This document shows, in pieces, positions 1 to 9,080 of a stretch of 64,000 nucleotides of DNA. The stretch lies in the NCBI GenBank assembly GCA_027531445.1, contig JAPZRK010000007.1, positions 62,001-126,000 on the forward strand, read 5' to 3'. The first letter of the stretch is position 1. Every line of letters starts with the position of its first letter. This DNA is from Leptospira sp. GTDB taxonomy: Bacteria > Spirochaetota > Leptospiria > Leptospirales > Leptospiraceae. A program made the position numbers and the translations under genes. The notes beneath the pieces were generated by a model. The model made no database searches. It was not told the DNA's origin and saw only the letters and a program-made list of their open reading frames with translations.

Positions 1-703
1 GAAACGAACCTATATCCAATCCTTTGTTTGATTCTTCTTTTCCTGTAATCGGAGAAAGATACTTTCCGTATGGGAAGAGGACATATCCTTTCGTCGGCCA
101 AATCGAAGGTGTATTTCGAATGATGCTTTTTCTCTTTTTGATGAGTTTGATGATTTCGTCTGATAGTTCGGATGAAAGTTTTAAGTTGTGTATGTCTTCT
201 TTGATTCGAAAAGACTCGTCTGTAATATCAGTCTGCGGTGTACCTTGCATCGCAAGAAATTGATTGGATCCGCCCATTCCCTTAGAAACTCGTGAAGGAT
301 CACCACCTAGTTTGATGTAGAGACTAGAAATTTTTTCGTAGTAATATTGGATCGTGTCATGTAACGAACTAACCTCATCCTTCATTTTTTGAGACTGTCT
401 AATGAAGTCTTTGTTTGTGAGATTAAGTTCCGTAAGTTGATGAACAGAGCCACTATGTGAAAGCACGTTTACCGCACTGACAACAAGGAGTATCACCAAT
501 ACTCCGATAAAGATTGAAATCGTTTTGTAGGAGATAACAAAATTGAGAGATTTTCTATCTGTATGGGGAATCACCATAATCGTCAGACGTTCCCGACCTT
601 TTTTGTCCAAATCTTCGTAACGACGTGCGAGTTTGAGCTTCCATTCTTGGAATTTGTATCGCAATCGGTAGAATAAAAGGTGTAGGTGCTGTTTGAAATT
701 CAC
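1..703 (-). CDS. M23 family metallopeptidase, N-terminal part (runs off window)
   Basis: A minus-strand reading frame stays open from a GTG at 703 to the window edge, about 234 codons. It encodes a basic cytoplasmic head of about 55 residues, one membrane segment (about residues 60-80, rich in I/V/L), a coiled-coil-like linker, and then the start of a LytM/M23 domain: an IWPTKGYVLFPYG stretch followed by a GLDIG motif, the usual 'W P ... G x I ... G ... H x G x D' opening of these peptidoglycan endopeptidases. The catalytic HxH lies outside the window, so activity cannot be judged. GTG is chosen because an in-frame stop lies just upstream and there is no ATG or TTG between. The gene diverges from tatD. 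It probably acts in cell-wall remodelling, anchored in the inner membrane. Confidence 0.8.
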   Translation of the reverse strand, partial: MNFKQHLHLLFYRLRYKFQEWKLKLARRYEDLDKKGRERLTIMVIPHTDRKSLNFVISYKTISIFIGVLVILLVVSAVNVLSHSGSVHQLTELNLTNKDFIRQSQKMKDEVSSLHDTIQYYYEKISSLYIKLGGDPSRVSKGMGGSNQFLAMQGTPQTDITDESFRIKEDIHNLKLSSELSDEIIKLIKKRKSIIRNTPSIWPTKGYVLFPYGKYLSPITGKEESNKGLDIGSF

Positions 704-808
704 TGGCTTATCTAAAAATTCTCGGATTAGACAAAACTTCTTACTTACCCTTTATCTTTCGATTGAATTTTCATTTTCAATGAATGATATTTGCAAAACC
801 TGATCCTT

Positions 809-1615
809 ATGGCCTATTCCATCATCGATACACATTGCCATTTGGACATAATTAGGGATCAGGGTAAGGAAATTTCGGATTCTCTGGATGATGCAAAGGC
901 CTCAGGTGTCAAAAAAATCGTTCAAATTGGCATCGATTTACCTAGCTCTCTGCAAGCTAAAGAAATCGCCAATATTCATTCCAATTTTGAACTATCGATT
1001 CAATATACGATTGGGTGCCATCCAACGGAAACCCACGAATTTCCAAATGCCGATGAAATTCTTAAATTAGCCACAGAAAGTCTTTCCGATTCTAGATTCA
1101 CAGGTATTGGTGAAATTGGAATGGATTTGTATCACAATGCGGAAAAAAGAAGTGAACAACGTGAGATCCTATCCAAATTTTTGGACTTTTCTGCAACACA
1201 TAGTTTGCCCGTTGTGATTCACTCGCGCGATGCATTCCAAGATACGTTTGAGGCTCTCAGTGAATTTAAGGGAAAAGCATTTGGCGTGATTCACTGCTTT
1301 ACTTACGATTATGAGATGGGTAAGAAGTTTGTGGATCTGGGTTATTATATTTCATTTTCAGGAATTCTTGCGTTTAAGAATGCTACTGACATTCATAACG
1401 CGGCAAAAAATTTACCACTTGAAACGTTATTGATTGAAACCGATGCTCCCTTTCTTGCTCCTCCACCCCATCGAGGTAAAAGAAATGAACCAGCAAATAT
1501 GAAATATATTTTAGAAAGAATGTTTTCTCTCCGTGCCGAATCGAATTTAAAAGTAGAAGAAACTCTCTACCAAAACTCCGAAAAATTTATTAACAGAAAG
1601 GCTTACCATGCTTGA
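809..1615 (+). CDS. tatD: TatD family metal-dependent hydrolase (DNase)
   Basis: TIM-barrel amidohydrolase-like nuclease of about 268 residues, the usual TatD length. The metal-binding landmarks are in order: IDTHCHLD at the N-terminus, GIGEIGMD in the middle, VIHSRDA, VIHCFTYD, and a C-terminal LIETDAPFLAP. In other bacteria the family has 3'-5' DNase/RNase activity and is linked to DNA repair and quality control. The frame is open from a TTG at 791, but ATG 809 puts the conserved IDTHCHLD at the expected distance from the N-terminus. Neither start has a strong Shine-Dalgarno. The 3' end overlaps serS by 8 bp, so the two are likely co-transcribed. Confidence 0.93.
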   Translation: MAYSIIDTHCHLDIIRDQGKEISDSLDDAKASGVKKIVQIGIDLPSSLQAKEIANIHSNFELSIQYTIGCHPTETHEFPNADEILKLATESLSDSRFTGIGEIGMDLYHNAEKRSEQREILSKFLDFSATHSLPVVIHSRDAFQDTFEALSEFKGKAFGVIHCFTYDYEMGKKFVDLGYYISFSGILAFKNATDIHNAAKNLPLETLLIETDAPFLAPPPHRGKRNEPANMKYILERMFSLRAESNLKVEETLYQNSEKFINRKAYHA

Positions 1616-2864
1616 TATCAATCGTATATTACAGAATCCTGATGAACTATTAAATTCACTTAAAAAACGTGGAGTGAATGCCGCTGATATTGAAGCTAAA
1701 ATCAAAGAAGTATCATCAAAGCAAAAACTATTAAAACACGAGGCCGAAGAGTTAAGGGCGGAAAGAAATCGAGTATCAAAAGAGATCGGAATATTAAAAT
1801 CTCAAGGTAAAGATATCACCGAAATTTCTGCTTCTGTAAAGGGAGTTGGAGAACGAATCAAGTCTATTGAGGATGAGCTCACCTTACAAGAAGAGTCGCT
1901 TTTAGATTTAAATATTGGTTTACCCAACATTCTGGATGATAGTGTTCCGGAAGGTAAAAATGAAGAGGACAACGTTGAAGTCAAACGGTGGGGTGATATT
2001 CCTTCCTTTCAATTTTCACCTAAGGCCCATTATGAAATTGGAGAAGCGATGGGCATCTTCGATTTTGAACGAGGAGTAAAATTGGCGGGAGCCAGATTTT
2101 ATACCTACATTGGCCTTGCAGCAAAGCTAGAAAGGGCTCTTATGAATTTAATGCTCGATACTCATACTACAGAAAATGGTTACACAGAAATGTGGGTTCC
2201 TGTGTTAGTAAATGATGATTCGATGATTGCGACAGGACAATTACCAAAGTTTGCAGAAGATTTCTATCGGTTGGAAAAGGATGGGCTCAATCTGATTCCT
2301 ACTGCTGAAGTACCGCTAACGAATTTTTATCGGGATGAAATCATTCAAGAGAAAGATCTTCCTATTTCTGTTTGTGCACATACCTCTTGCTTCCGGCGTG
2401 AAGCAGGTTCTTATGGCCGTGACACAAGAGGACTCGTTCGAGTACATCAGTTCCAAAAGGTAGAACTTGTAAAATTTGTTACACCGGAATCCTCGCAACA
2501 AGAACACGAAAAAATGCTAACCAGTGCGGAATCCATCTTACAAAAATTAAATCTTCCTTACCGAATCATGCTTTTGTGTAGCCGGGATATATCGAGTCAA
2601 TCTTCAAAAACCTATGATATTGAAGTATGGATGCCTGGATTAAACCGATTTATGGAAATTTCCTCTGTTTCTAACTTCAAGGACTATCAAGCAAGACGCG
2701 GAAAAATTCGATACAAGAGCAAGGAAGGAAAAAACCTGCTCGTTCACACCTTGAATGGTTCTGGTCTAGCAATTGGTCGTACTCTTGCGGCAGTGATAGA
2801 AAATTACCAAACTGAGGATGGAACCTTCCATATCCCAGATGCACTCAAAACGTATTTGAGGTAG
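1608..2864 (+). CDS. serS: Seryl-tRNA synthetase
   Basis: Class II aminoacyl-tRNA synthetase that charges tRNA-Ser. Its 418 residues are the standard bacterial SerRS length. The first about 110 residues form the tRNA-binding antiparallel coiled coil (charged heptads rich in K/E/L). The catalytic core follows, with motif 2 around TSCFRREAGSYGRDTRG and motif 3 near the C-terminus in LNGSGLAIGRTLAAVIEN. ATG 1608 has an AAAGG Shine-Dalgarno about 6 bases upstream and lies inside the end of tatD. Three serine tRNA genes, its substrates, lie 6-8 kb downstream on the other strand. Confidence 0.97.
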   Translation: MLDINRILQNPDELLNSLKKRGVNAADIEAKIKEVSSKQKLLKHEAEELRAERNRVSKEIGILKSQGKDITEISASVKGVGERIKSIEDELTLQEESLLDLNIGLPNILDDSVPEGKNEEDNVEVKRWGDIPSFQFSPKAHYEIGEAMGIFDFERGVKLAGARFYTYIGLAAKLERALMNLMLDTHTTENGYTEMWVPVLVNDDSMIATGQLPKFAEDFYRLEKDGLNLIPTAEVPLTNFYRDEIIQEKDLPISVCAHTSCFRREAGSYGRDTRGLVRVHQFQKVELVKFVTPESSQQEHEKMLTSAESILQKLNLPYRIMLLCSRDISSQSSKTYDIEVWMPGLNRFMEISSVSNFKDYQARRGKIRYKSKEGKNLLVHTLNGSGLAIGRTLAAVIENYQTEDGTFHIPDALKTYLR

Positions 2865-2893
2865 ATTGAATTTGAGCAGTAGGCAAGGATTCT

Positions 2894-4138
2894 ATGCTCA
2901 AATGTACATTTATCTTCATCTTAACACCTATATTCTTGCATGCGCAAAATCAGGAGACTATCGTTGTTGAGCCGATCCGCGGAAATGTAAATACCGCCTT
3001 TCAAGAGTTTGGTCCAAGTTTATCGCCAGATGCCAAAACGTTATATTTCTATTCAAAAAGAACCAATAAGGGTTATACAGAAATTTTTAAAAGTTCCTTA
3101 GATTCTAAAAATGAATGGTCGTTTCCTGAGGAGGTAGTGGAGTTAAATTCAGAATTTGATGATCAAAGTCCTTTTGTTACAAGAGATGGAAAATCGATAT
3201 TATTGTCATCAAATCGAGATGGGTCAGTAGAGGTTGAATTAGAAAACGGAAAGGTTGGAATTTCTCGCGATTTGTATATTTCCAATTGGAATGGAAAATC
3301 TTGGAGCACACCGGTTGCACTTCCAAAAAATATTAATACAGAGGAAATTGAAGAAAATCCTCACTTAATGGGAGATAAACTATTATTCACACGTTATCCG
3401 TTTGGAAAACCGGATAAGGCGAAAATTTTTATTTCTACTAAAAAAGGAAATATATATTCAGATCCAAAACCGCTTCCGTCGCCTATCAATGACCAGTATG
3501 CTACAATCGCCGCCGCGTTTAATGATGAGGGAAATATATTATTTTTTGCATCAAATCGTCCAGGGGGATACGGCGGTTTTGACATTTATATGATCAAAGT
3601 GCAGAATGACAAATTTATAGAATTGGAAAATCTTGGTAACGACATTAATAGTGAAATGGATGAAGGTTATATTATCTATCAACAGGTGAAAAAAACATTT
3701 CTGTTTTGTAGGCGAGTTGAAAATAGATCTTTTGATATCTTCTCAGCATCAATTCCTAGGAAACCAAGTATAGTTGAAGAGAAATTAACGGAAGAAAAGA
3801 AAATTTCATTGGATACAATATATTTTGAGAGGGCATCTTCACAATTGCGGAATGAATCTACGGCATCTTTAGATTTGATCGTCGATTATTTGCATGAGAA
3901 TCCAAAGGTGCGGATGAAGGTTATAGGACATACCGACCTAATTGGAAACTTGGAAGATAACCTTATTCTTTCAAAGGAACGGGCGCTATCCGTGAAGGAA
4001 TACTTAACGAGAAAAGGGGTTGATAGAAGCAGACTTGACACTGAGGGAAAAGGGCCAACGGAACCACTTATCTCAAAAACTGATGAAGAATCCTCTAAGA
4101 AAAATAGAAGAACAGAATTTGTGATTATTGAAAAGTAA
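2894..4138 (+). CDS. OmpA-family protein with PD40 beta-propeller repeats
   Basis: A 414-residue exported protein with an N-terminal signal peptide (hydrophobic to about residue 17, then HAQ). The middle (about 20-290) carries repeats of the PD40/TolB type (FGPSLSPDAKTLYFYS, QSPFVTRDGKSILLSSNRDG, FASNRPGGYGGFDIY). The C-terminal about 110 residues are an OmpA domain that should bind peptidoglycan: DTIYFERASSQL, then VIGHTDLIGN, LSKERALSVKEYL and a final RRTEFVI. Propeller plus OmpA proteins tether the outer membrane to the cell wall in many Gram-negative bacteria. ATG 2894 has an AGGA site 5 bases upstream. The substrate or partner of the propeller is unknown. Confidence 0.85.
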   Translation: MLKCTFIFILTPIFLHAQNQETIVVEPIRGNVNTAFQEFGPSLSPDAKTLYFYSKRTNKGYTEIFKSSLDSKNEWSFPEEVVELNSEFDDQSPFVTRDGKSILLSSNRDGSVEVELENGKVGISRDLYISNWNGKSWSTPVALPKNINTEEIEENPHLMGDKLLFTRYPFGKPDKAKIFISTKKGNIYSDPKPLPSPINDQYATIAAAFNDEGNILFFASNRPGGYGGFDIYMIKVQNDKFIELENLGNDINSEMDEGYIIYQQVKKTFLFCRRVENRSFDIFSASIPRKPSIVEEKLTEEKKISLDTIYFERASSQLRNESTASLDLIVDYLHENPKVRMKVIGHTDLIGNLEDNLILSKERALSVKEYLTRKGVDRSRLDTEGKGPTEPLISKTDEESSKKNRRTEFVIIEK

Positions 4139-4144
4139 TTTTAC

Positions 4145-4175
4145 TTGATTCCTCGATTCTAGAAGACGGAATCAA
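4145..4175. repeat. Perfect inverted repeat (stem-loop) between two genes
   Basis: TTGATTCC (4145-4152) and its exact complement GGAATCAA (4168-4175) flank a 15-base loop that itself contains the palindrome TTCTAGAA. The site fills the 45-bp gap between the OmpA-family gene and the solute-binding-protein gene. There is no T-run after the stem, so it is not a classical terminator. It could be an mRNA-stabilising hairpin or an operator; this is inference. Confidence 0.35.
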
Positions 4176-4183
4176 AAATTGAT

Positions 4184-5053
4184 ATGTATTTAAATCCCCG
4201 AATTATTTCCCAAAGTTTGGGTGCAGTTTTTTTGCTCATTTGTTCAATTCTACCACTTCGATCTCAAACCAGCCCTACGATCGATAAAATACGCAAAACA
4301 AAAACGTTAGTTGTCTCCGTAAATGAATTCTACGATCCATTTTATATCGAAAATCCTTTACCTGATTATCCAGGTTTGGATGTTGAAGTAGCACAAGAAT
4401 ATGCAGATTTTTTAGGCGTAGAGTTAAAGGTAATTCCTCTACGAACATTTGATCAACATGCCCGTATGCTTGAGAAGGGTGATACTCAAATAGTTCTTGC
4501 TGGTCTATCTAGTACGTTAACTCGTTTTCGTGACGCATACTTTACGGATCCTTATTTAACTTCGACACCATCAGCTCTCGTTAGACGCTCCTCATTGCCT
4601 CCAGAACCAGAAGGACAGATTGTCGCAGTACAATTATTTCGTACCATCATGGACTTACAAAGTATTTCTGGAATCTCATATTCCGTTCTTTCCAATAGCT
4701 CCAACCATAATTTTCTAAAAGAAACATTCCCGAAAGCTCAGATATTTTCATATTACACAAGTGAAGCCGCGTTTAATGAACTAAAAAAGAACAATGTGAA
4801 TTGTTTTGTGGCAGATTCTTATTACATTTTAGCTCTGCTTCAAAAAACACCTTCCTTAAACGCGACGTATCTTGCAATTACGGGAAGTGTGCAAGAAGAT
4901 CACATTAGCATGGCAGTTGCCAAAAAAGACATAGAGTTTATCTACCATTTGAATTTCTTCATTAAGGAAATGAAAAGAACGGGGAAAATTCAAAAGCTAG
5001 TAAATAAATATTTCAAATCAAATAAATGGGTTAAAAATACCAACGAACCATGA
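4184..5053 (+). CDS. Extracellular solute-binding protein, family 3
   Basis: A 289-residue exported protein with a signal peptide (hydrophobic to about residue 27). Its fold signature is that of periplasmic amino-acid-binding proteins (SBP_bac_3): IRKTKTLVVSVNEFYDPF opening, a PGLDVEVAQEYADFLGVELKVIP segment, the GLSSTLTRFRDAYFTDPYL hinge motif, and FVADSYYILALL in lobe 2. No ABC permease or ATPase gene is nearby. The next gene starts on its stop codon (ATGA overlap at 5050) and encodes an outer-membrane protein. It may therefore scavenge an amino acid or organic acid, or act as a sensor domain. The ligand cannot be deduced. Confidence 0.8.
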   Translation: MYLNPRIISQSLGAVFLLICSILPLRSQTSPTIDKIRKTKTLVVSVNEFYDPFYIENPLPDYPGLDVEVAQEYADFLGVELKVIPLRTFDQHARMLEKGDTQIVLAGLSSTLTRFRDAYFTDPYLTSTPSALVRRSSLPPEPEGQIVAVQLFRTIMDLQSISGISYSVLSNSSNHNFLKETFPKAQIFSYYTSEAAFNELKKNNVNCFVADSYYILALLQKTPSLNATYLAITGSVQEDHISMAVAKKDIEFIYHLNFFIKEMKRTGKIQKLVNKYFKSNKWVKNTNEP

Positions 5054-6591
5054 TTAAGTTTTATTTGATTATATTTTGTATTTTTTCTTCTTTCACTTAT
5101 TTAATAGCAGAGGATGAAGAATCGCAAAAAACTAATTTAAACTTCAGTGGATCATTTAGGGTTCGTGGAACTAACGTAGGTAGAGATGTATTATTGACTA
5201 GGCAGTCGCCAGTTACGCCATTTTCTGATCCTTTAGCAGAATACAACTCGAGACTCTTAAAAGAAGGTGAACTTATAGCCAAGGATTTGGAACGAAGGAG
5301 AATTGGTGAGCCCTCACAATTAACACCGAGAAAGGAGGATATCAACTATTACGATACTAGGTTCTTATACAACATGAGTTTTTCAACTGGAAAGTATGTT
5401 GAGGGCGTATGGGGGATGCAAGTCGGAGATATTCCCTTTGGTGGAAGAGGGTTACGACCAACAGGTCCTGATGGTTTCGATCCTGGTGTTATTGGAGCTG
5501 GTTCCGGTGGTGAAAGAGGACGAACGTCAGCTGTTAATGTGCAGACAAACTTTTTATATTTAAATTTTCGCATCCCAGAATCCGCGTTATTTATAAAGGT
5601 TGGACAACAGCTATTTACATCCGCGCAGGGGCGCGTTTTGTTTTCTACAGGAACGGGCGTTAGTATCCTTAAAAACTTCCAGTTCTTAAGAATGTCATGG
5701 GAAGGCGGTTTGCTTCGTGCCAAAGATACTAGTTTTTTAGATGTCGATAAAAATGGTTTCGCTGATAAAAATTATCAAAATTCAAATATTTTTTATAATC
5801 GTGTGAAAGTAGAATACTTCAGAAATATACGCAATGAAGTTTACATGTATTACTTGGATGATAATGATAAAACAGACAACGAAACTTCCCGGTTAGGTTG
5901 GTATGGATTGTTCAATGAGTTTAACTTTCAAACTTTCTCATTTTCCGTACATGGCATATTGAACACTGGCATTGTCAAAAAACTGAAACCTATCAAAGAT
6001 GCTTCCGACATAACAATTTACAATACAACAAATCGTCATTTTATAAAGGGAGGATTCTATGATTTTCAATTTACCTACCGTTGGAATGATTCCTTAAACT
6101 TAAATTTGATAGCGTTGGGTACAACTGGCCGCCCAGGTTATGATGCAAATGGTGATGAGGCAAATTTAAAGGGTAATGGTTATAGAACTTTGGCCCCAGG
6201 ATTTTCCATTTCAAATATTGCAACTGACTTTACAGGTGGTTATGCCATTTTCAATGGTTCTAGTTTTTCAGGTTTAAATGAATATGGAACCTTTGCCAAT
6301 ATCATTGCATTTGGACCATATCAATTCACGTTAGGTTATTACCAATTGTATGCTACAAAATCACCGGAGATAAAAATCAATCGGGAGTTTTCTGAATGGG
6401 CTGGATATAAAACATCTACATATCTTGGTATGGAATATAATTTTAATATTCGGTACAACGTTACCGCAGATTTTCAAATTGTTTTTAGATCTGGATATTT
6501 TGTCGCAGGTGATGCGATGTTTGTTTTGTTAGATTCAAAGTATGGAAAATATCTAAGAGAAGCATTCGTAATGTTCGAGCATAGATTTTAA
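5050..6591 (+). CDS. Predicted outer-membrane beta-barrel protein
   Basis: 513 residues with a signal peptide (hydrophobic to about residue 20, cleavage near AEDEE). The body is rich in aromatic and glycine residues and alternating amphipathic strands (YFRNIRNEVYMYYLDD, YDFQFTYRWNDSLNLNLIA), and it ends in MFEHRF, a C-terminal aromatic typical of barrels inserted by the BAM complex. A glycine-rich loop (residues about 120-165) resembles a surface or plug loop. It resembles alginate-export-type porins in general character, but I cannot assign a family firmly. Translation is coupled to the upstream solute-binding protein by an ATGA overlap, which suggests a shared uptake role. The 3' end overlaps convergent recR by 4 bp. 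Confidence 0.65.
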   Translation: MIKFYLIIFCIFSSFTYLIAEDEESQKTNLNFSGSFRVRGTNVGRDVLLTRQSPVTPFSDPLAEYNSRLLKEGELIAKDLERRRIGEPSQLTPRKEDINYYDTRFLYNMSFSTGKYVEGVWGMQVGDIPFGGRGLRPTGPDGFDPGVIGAGSGGERGRTSAVNVQTNFLYLNFRIPESALFIKVGQQLFTSAQGRVLFSTGTGVSILKNFQFLRMSWEGGLLRAKDTSFLDVDKNGFADKNYQNSNIFYNRVKVEYFRNIRNEVYMYYLDDNDKTDNETSRLGWYGLFNEFNFQTFSFSVHGILNTGIVKKLKPIKDASDITIYNTTNRHFIKGGFYDFQFTYRWNDSLNLNLIALGTTGRPGYDANGDEANLKGNGYRTLAPGFSISNIATDFTGGYAIFNGSSFSGLNEYGTFANIIAFGPYQFTLGYYQLYATKSPEIKINREFSEWAGYKTSTYLGMEYNFNIRYNVTADFQIVFRSGYFVAGDAMFVLLDSKYGKYLREAFVMFEHRF

Positions 6592-7193
6592 ATTTGAAGC
6601 CTTGATTTGATTGCTTTTCCCAAAGTATATTGATCAGAATACTCGATAGTTCCACCGATTGTGATTCCATGTGCGATTCTAGAAACGACTATATGAAGCT
6701 GTTTAATGAGATGTGAAAGGTATGAAGCTGTAGCATCTCCTTCTAGGGTAGGATTTGTTGCAATCAGAACCTCGGTTACTTCACCTTCTTTTAATCTTTC
6801 TATTAATTCTTTGATTCGAAGCTGATCTGGTCCGATTCCATCGAGTGGTGATATGGAGCCGTTCAAGACATGATATTTTCCTGAATATTCTTTTGTATTT
6901 TCTATAAAGAAGATGTCTTCGGGCTGTTCAACGACACAAATGATTTGCGAATCGCGTTTTGGAGATTCACAAATATTACAAATTTTTTCTTCTGTTAGTC
7001 CCGCACAAACTTCACAAAAGTGAAGCTTCTCTCTAGATTCTTTGATTCCATTGATCCAATTTTGGAAACTTGCGGGATCCATCCTGAGTACATGAAAACC
7101 TATTCGAGTTGCGCTCTTTTTACCGATACCTGGCAACTGAGAGAATGAAGTGATTAATTTCTGAAATTGATTATCAGACAGAAGGGTTACCAT
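6588..7193 (-). CDS. recR: Recombination mediator protein RecR
   Basis: 201 residues, the standard RecR length. It helps load RecA at gaps in the RecFOR pathway. The N-terminal helix-hairpin-helix reads LPGIGKKSATRIGFHVL (about residues 20-36). A four-cysteine zinc finger follows (Cys60, Cys63, Cys72, Cys75), then the Toprim domain opening at ICVVEQPEDIFFIE and a C-terminal Walker-B-like region. The start codon lies 20 bp inside the end of ybaB, and dnaX is just upstream: the dnaX-ybaB-recR order is a widely conserved bacterial operon. Confidence 0.97.
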   Translation of the reverse strand: MVTLLSDNQFQKLITSFSQLPGIGKKSATRIGFHVLRMDPASFQNWINGIKESREKLHFCEVCAGLTEEKICNICESPKRDSQIICVVEQPEDIFFIENTKEYSGKYHVLNGSISPLDGIGPDQLRIKELIERLKEGEVTEVLIATNPTLEGDATASYLSHLIKQLHIVVSRIAHGITIGGTIEYSDQYTLGKAIKSRLQI

Positions 7194-7542
7194 TTTGGTT
7201 CATTTGATTCATCATGGATTCGATGTCCTTTGGATTGAAACCAAGTATATTCTTTACTTCATATGCCATTGCTTCTTTAGATTTACGAATGGCCTCATTC
7301 GTTGCAGATAAAATTAAATCCTCTAACATTTTTGAATCCTTGGATTGAAACATGATAGGGTTTATCTTGATATCAGTTATATTGCCGTCTCCCGAGGCCG
7401 TCACTTCAACCATACCTGCACCGGCCGATGCCACGACGTGAAGCGCCGCTAATCTTTTTTGAAGTTCGGCTTGTTTCTCTTGCATATTTCCAAGTTGGGA
7501 GAATGCGTCTTTCATTTGTCGAACCTGATCAAAAATTCCCAT
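7174..7542 (-). CDS. ybaB: YbaB/EbfC family nucleoid-associated protein
   Basis: 122 residues. The YbaB fold is visible: a charged N-terminal helix (QVRQMKDAFSQLGNMQEKQAELQKRLAAL), the conserved core VEVTASGDGNITDIKINPIMF, and a C-terminal helix with DLILSATNEAIRKSKEAMAYE. Family members are small dimeric DNA-binding proteins; in spirochaetes the Borrelia homologue EbfC binds DNA as a nucleoid protein. It sits 12 bp downstream of dnaX and overlaps recR by 20 bp, the conserved operon position. Confidence 0.93.
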   Translation of the reverse strand: MGIFDQVRQMKDAFSQLGNMQEKQAELQKRLAALHVVASAGAGMVEVTASGDGNITDIKINPIMFQSKDSKMLEDLILSATNEAIRKSKEAMAYEVKNILGFNPKDIESMMNQMNQNGNPSV

Positions 7543-7554
7543 AGTGTGTTTCTC

Positions 7555-8940
7555 CTAAATATTTTTAAACTGATTTGGATCTACTTCCATACCCGAAAAT
7601 TTTTCTTTGATTAACATTTCCATATCCTGAGCAGGAGCAATAGGTGCGTTGGATTTCATTGCTTGTGAGTTAGACTTCTCAAGGGTAGATGGTGGTGTGC
7701 TTATGGGGGTTGGTGCGGCGGTCTTTGTCGGAATGGAGACAGTATTGTCTTGGATATTGTTAATATCAGACTGAATTAGTTTTGTAAGCTCAGAGATTTT
7801 TGAAAGTAAGCCAGAAACACTTGGCTTTTCTCTTTCTAGAATCACTTTACGAAACTGAATTTCCAAGTATACTTTCACTTCATAGGAACTTCTTAATTTC
7901 ATTTGATTTAACTTTTCATGAATCAGAAATATATTTTCGGATAACATGATTAGTAGTTCTTTATCTAGTGTTCGAAATTGAGTTTTTATTTTTTGGATAT
8001 CGTCTTGAGGAATATTTATAGATTCACGTTCAGCTAGATTATCCTGAATTAATAGTAAGGAGTTTAAAAATTCAACAAAATCCCAAATGAATTTAATTAG
8101 ATCTACACCTTCTTGAAAATAGTGCTCTAATTTTTCAAAAATTTGTGCAGATTTCGTAGAATCCAAGATGTCGTTCAAAAAATCGATAAATGTATCGATA
8201 CCATGATACCCTATCATCTTTCTAAGTTTTGCACCAGTTAGATTGCCATCCGTAAAGACAACTGCTTGTTCCATAAATGAAAGCGTGTCTCGAACAGATC
8301 CGTCCCCTTTTTTAGCAATCCAGAAGAGACCCTCAGTATCATAATTTAAGTTTTCTTTCTTAGCTATGGTTTCGATGTATTGTTGTAATACGGAAACGGG
8401 AACCTTTCTAAAGGTAAAATCTTGACATCGTGAGAGTATCGTTTCAGGAATTTTGTGATATTCAGTGGTGGCTAAAATGAAAACGACATGTTGTGGCGGT
8501 TCTTCTAAGGTTTTTAACAATGCATTAAATGCCGCACCGCTTAACATATGTACTTCATCCAAAATGTAAACGCGGTACTTACCGCCCATAGCATTGAACT
8601 TAACATTTTCCCGAAGTTCCCGAACGTTATCGACTCCACTGTTGGAAGCGGCATCGATTTCAAGGACATCGTTCGAATTTCCTTTGGTAATTTCGATGCA
8701 GGATGTGCATTGGTTGCAAGGTTCGACACCATCTGGTCTTTCGCAGTTAAGACGTTTTGCTAGGATACGAGCAATAGTAGTTTTACCGACACCACGTGGA
8801 CCTATGAATATGTAGGCATGCCCTATTTTTTTTGTTTTGAATGCGTTGCTGAGTGAATTTACAGCGAGATCTTGGTAGATAACGTCTTTAAAAAATTGCG
8901 GACGATACTTGCGGAATAAAACTTGGTGACTTTCGTTCAT
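7555..8940 (-). CDS. dnaX: DNA polymerase III subunit gamma/tau
   Basis: 461 residues. This is the clamp-loader ATPase that assembles the replicative polymerase holoenzyme. Walker A is GPRGVGKT (47-54), the zinc cysteines are Cys66, Cys75, Cys78 and Cys81, and the Walker-B-type DEVH box is at 128-131. Sensor 1 and the arginine finger lie in FILATTEYHKIPETILSRC. The C-terminal about 70 residues are a P/S/T-rich linker (PTKTAAPTPISTPPS), much shorter than the E. coli tau tail, so a long DnaB/alpha-binding tau region is absent or diverged. ATG 8940 has a GAAGG Shine-Dalgarno lying directly after the 3' end of tRNA-Ser(GGA), 11 bp away. Confidence 0.96.
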   Translation of the reverse strand: MNESHQVLFRKYRPQFFKDVIYQDLAVNSLSNAFKTKKIGHAYIFIGPRGVGKTTIARILAKRLNCERPDGVEPCNQCTSCIEITKGNSNDVLEIDAASNSGVDNVRELRENVKFNAMGGKYRVYILDEVHMLSGAAFNALLKTLEEPPQHVVFILATTEYHKIPETILSRCQDFTFRKVPVSVLQQYIETIAKKENLNYDTEGLFWIAKKGDGSVRDTLSFMEQAVVFTDGNLTGAKLRKMIGYHGIDTFIDFLNDILDSTKSAQIFEKLEHYFQEGVDLIKFIWDFVEFLNSLLLIQDNLAERESINIPQDDIQKIKTQFRTLDKELLIMLSENIFLIHEKLNQMKLRSSYEVKVYLEIQFRKVILEREKPSVSGLLSKISELTKLIQSDINNIQDNTVSIPTKTAAPTPISTPPSTLEKSNSQAMKSNAPIAPAQDMEMLIKEKFSGMEVDPNQFKNI

Positions 8941-8950
8941 TTAGAAACCT

Positions 8951-9035
<85 letters not shown>

Positions 9036-9080
9036 AATGAGTTCTACGAACATCCATAAAAAGAAATGGTCAATAGAATT

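Noticed and set aside
24..263. 79-codon plus-strand frame at the window start
   Set aside because: It is antisense to the M23 peptidase frame, which has a membrane helix and LytM motifs and spans the whole region.
5349..5723. 124-codon minus-strand frame inside the barrel gene at 5.0-6.6 kb
   Set aside because: The plus-strand gene has signal peptide, barrel strands and translational coupling; the antisense frame has none of these.
6588..6591. Convergent 3' overlaps (also 45858-45896 and 58119-58162) as regulatory antisense pairs
   Set aside because: Short tail overlaps are common in compact genomes; nothing in the sequence suggests a regulatory role.
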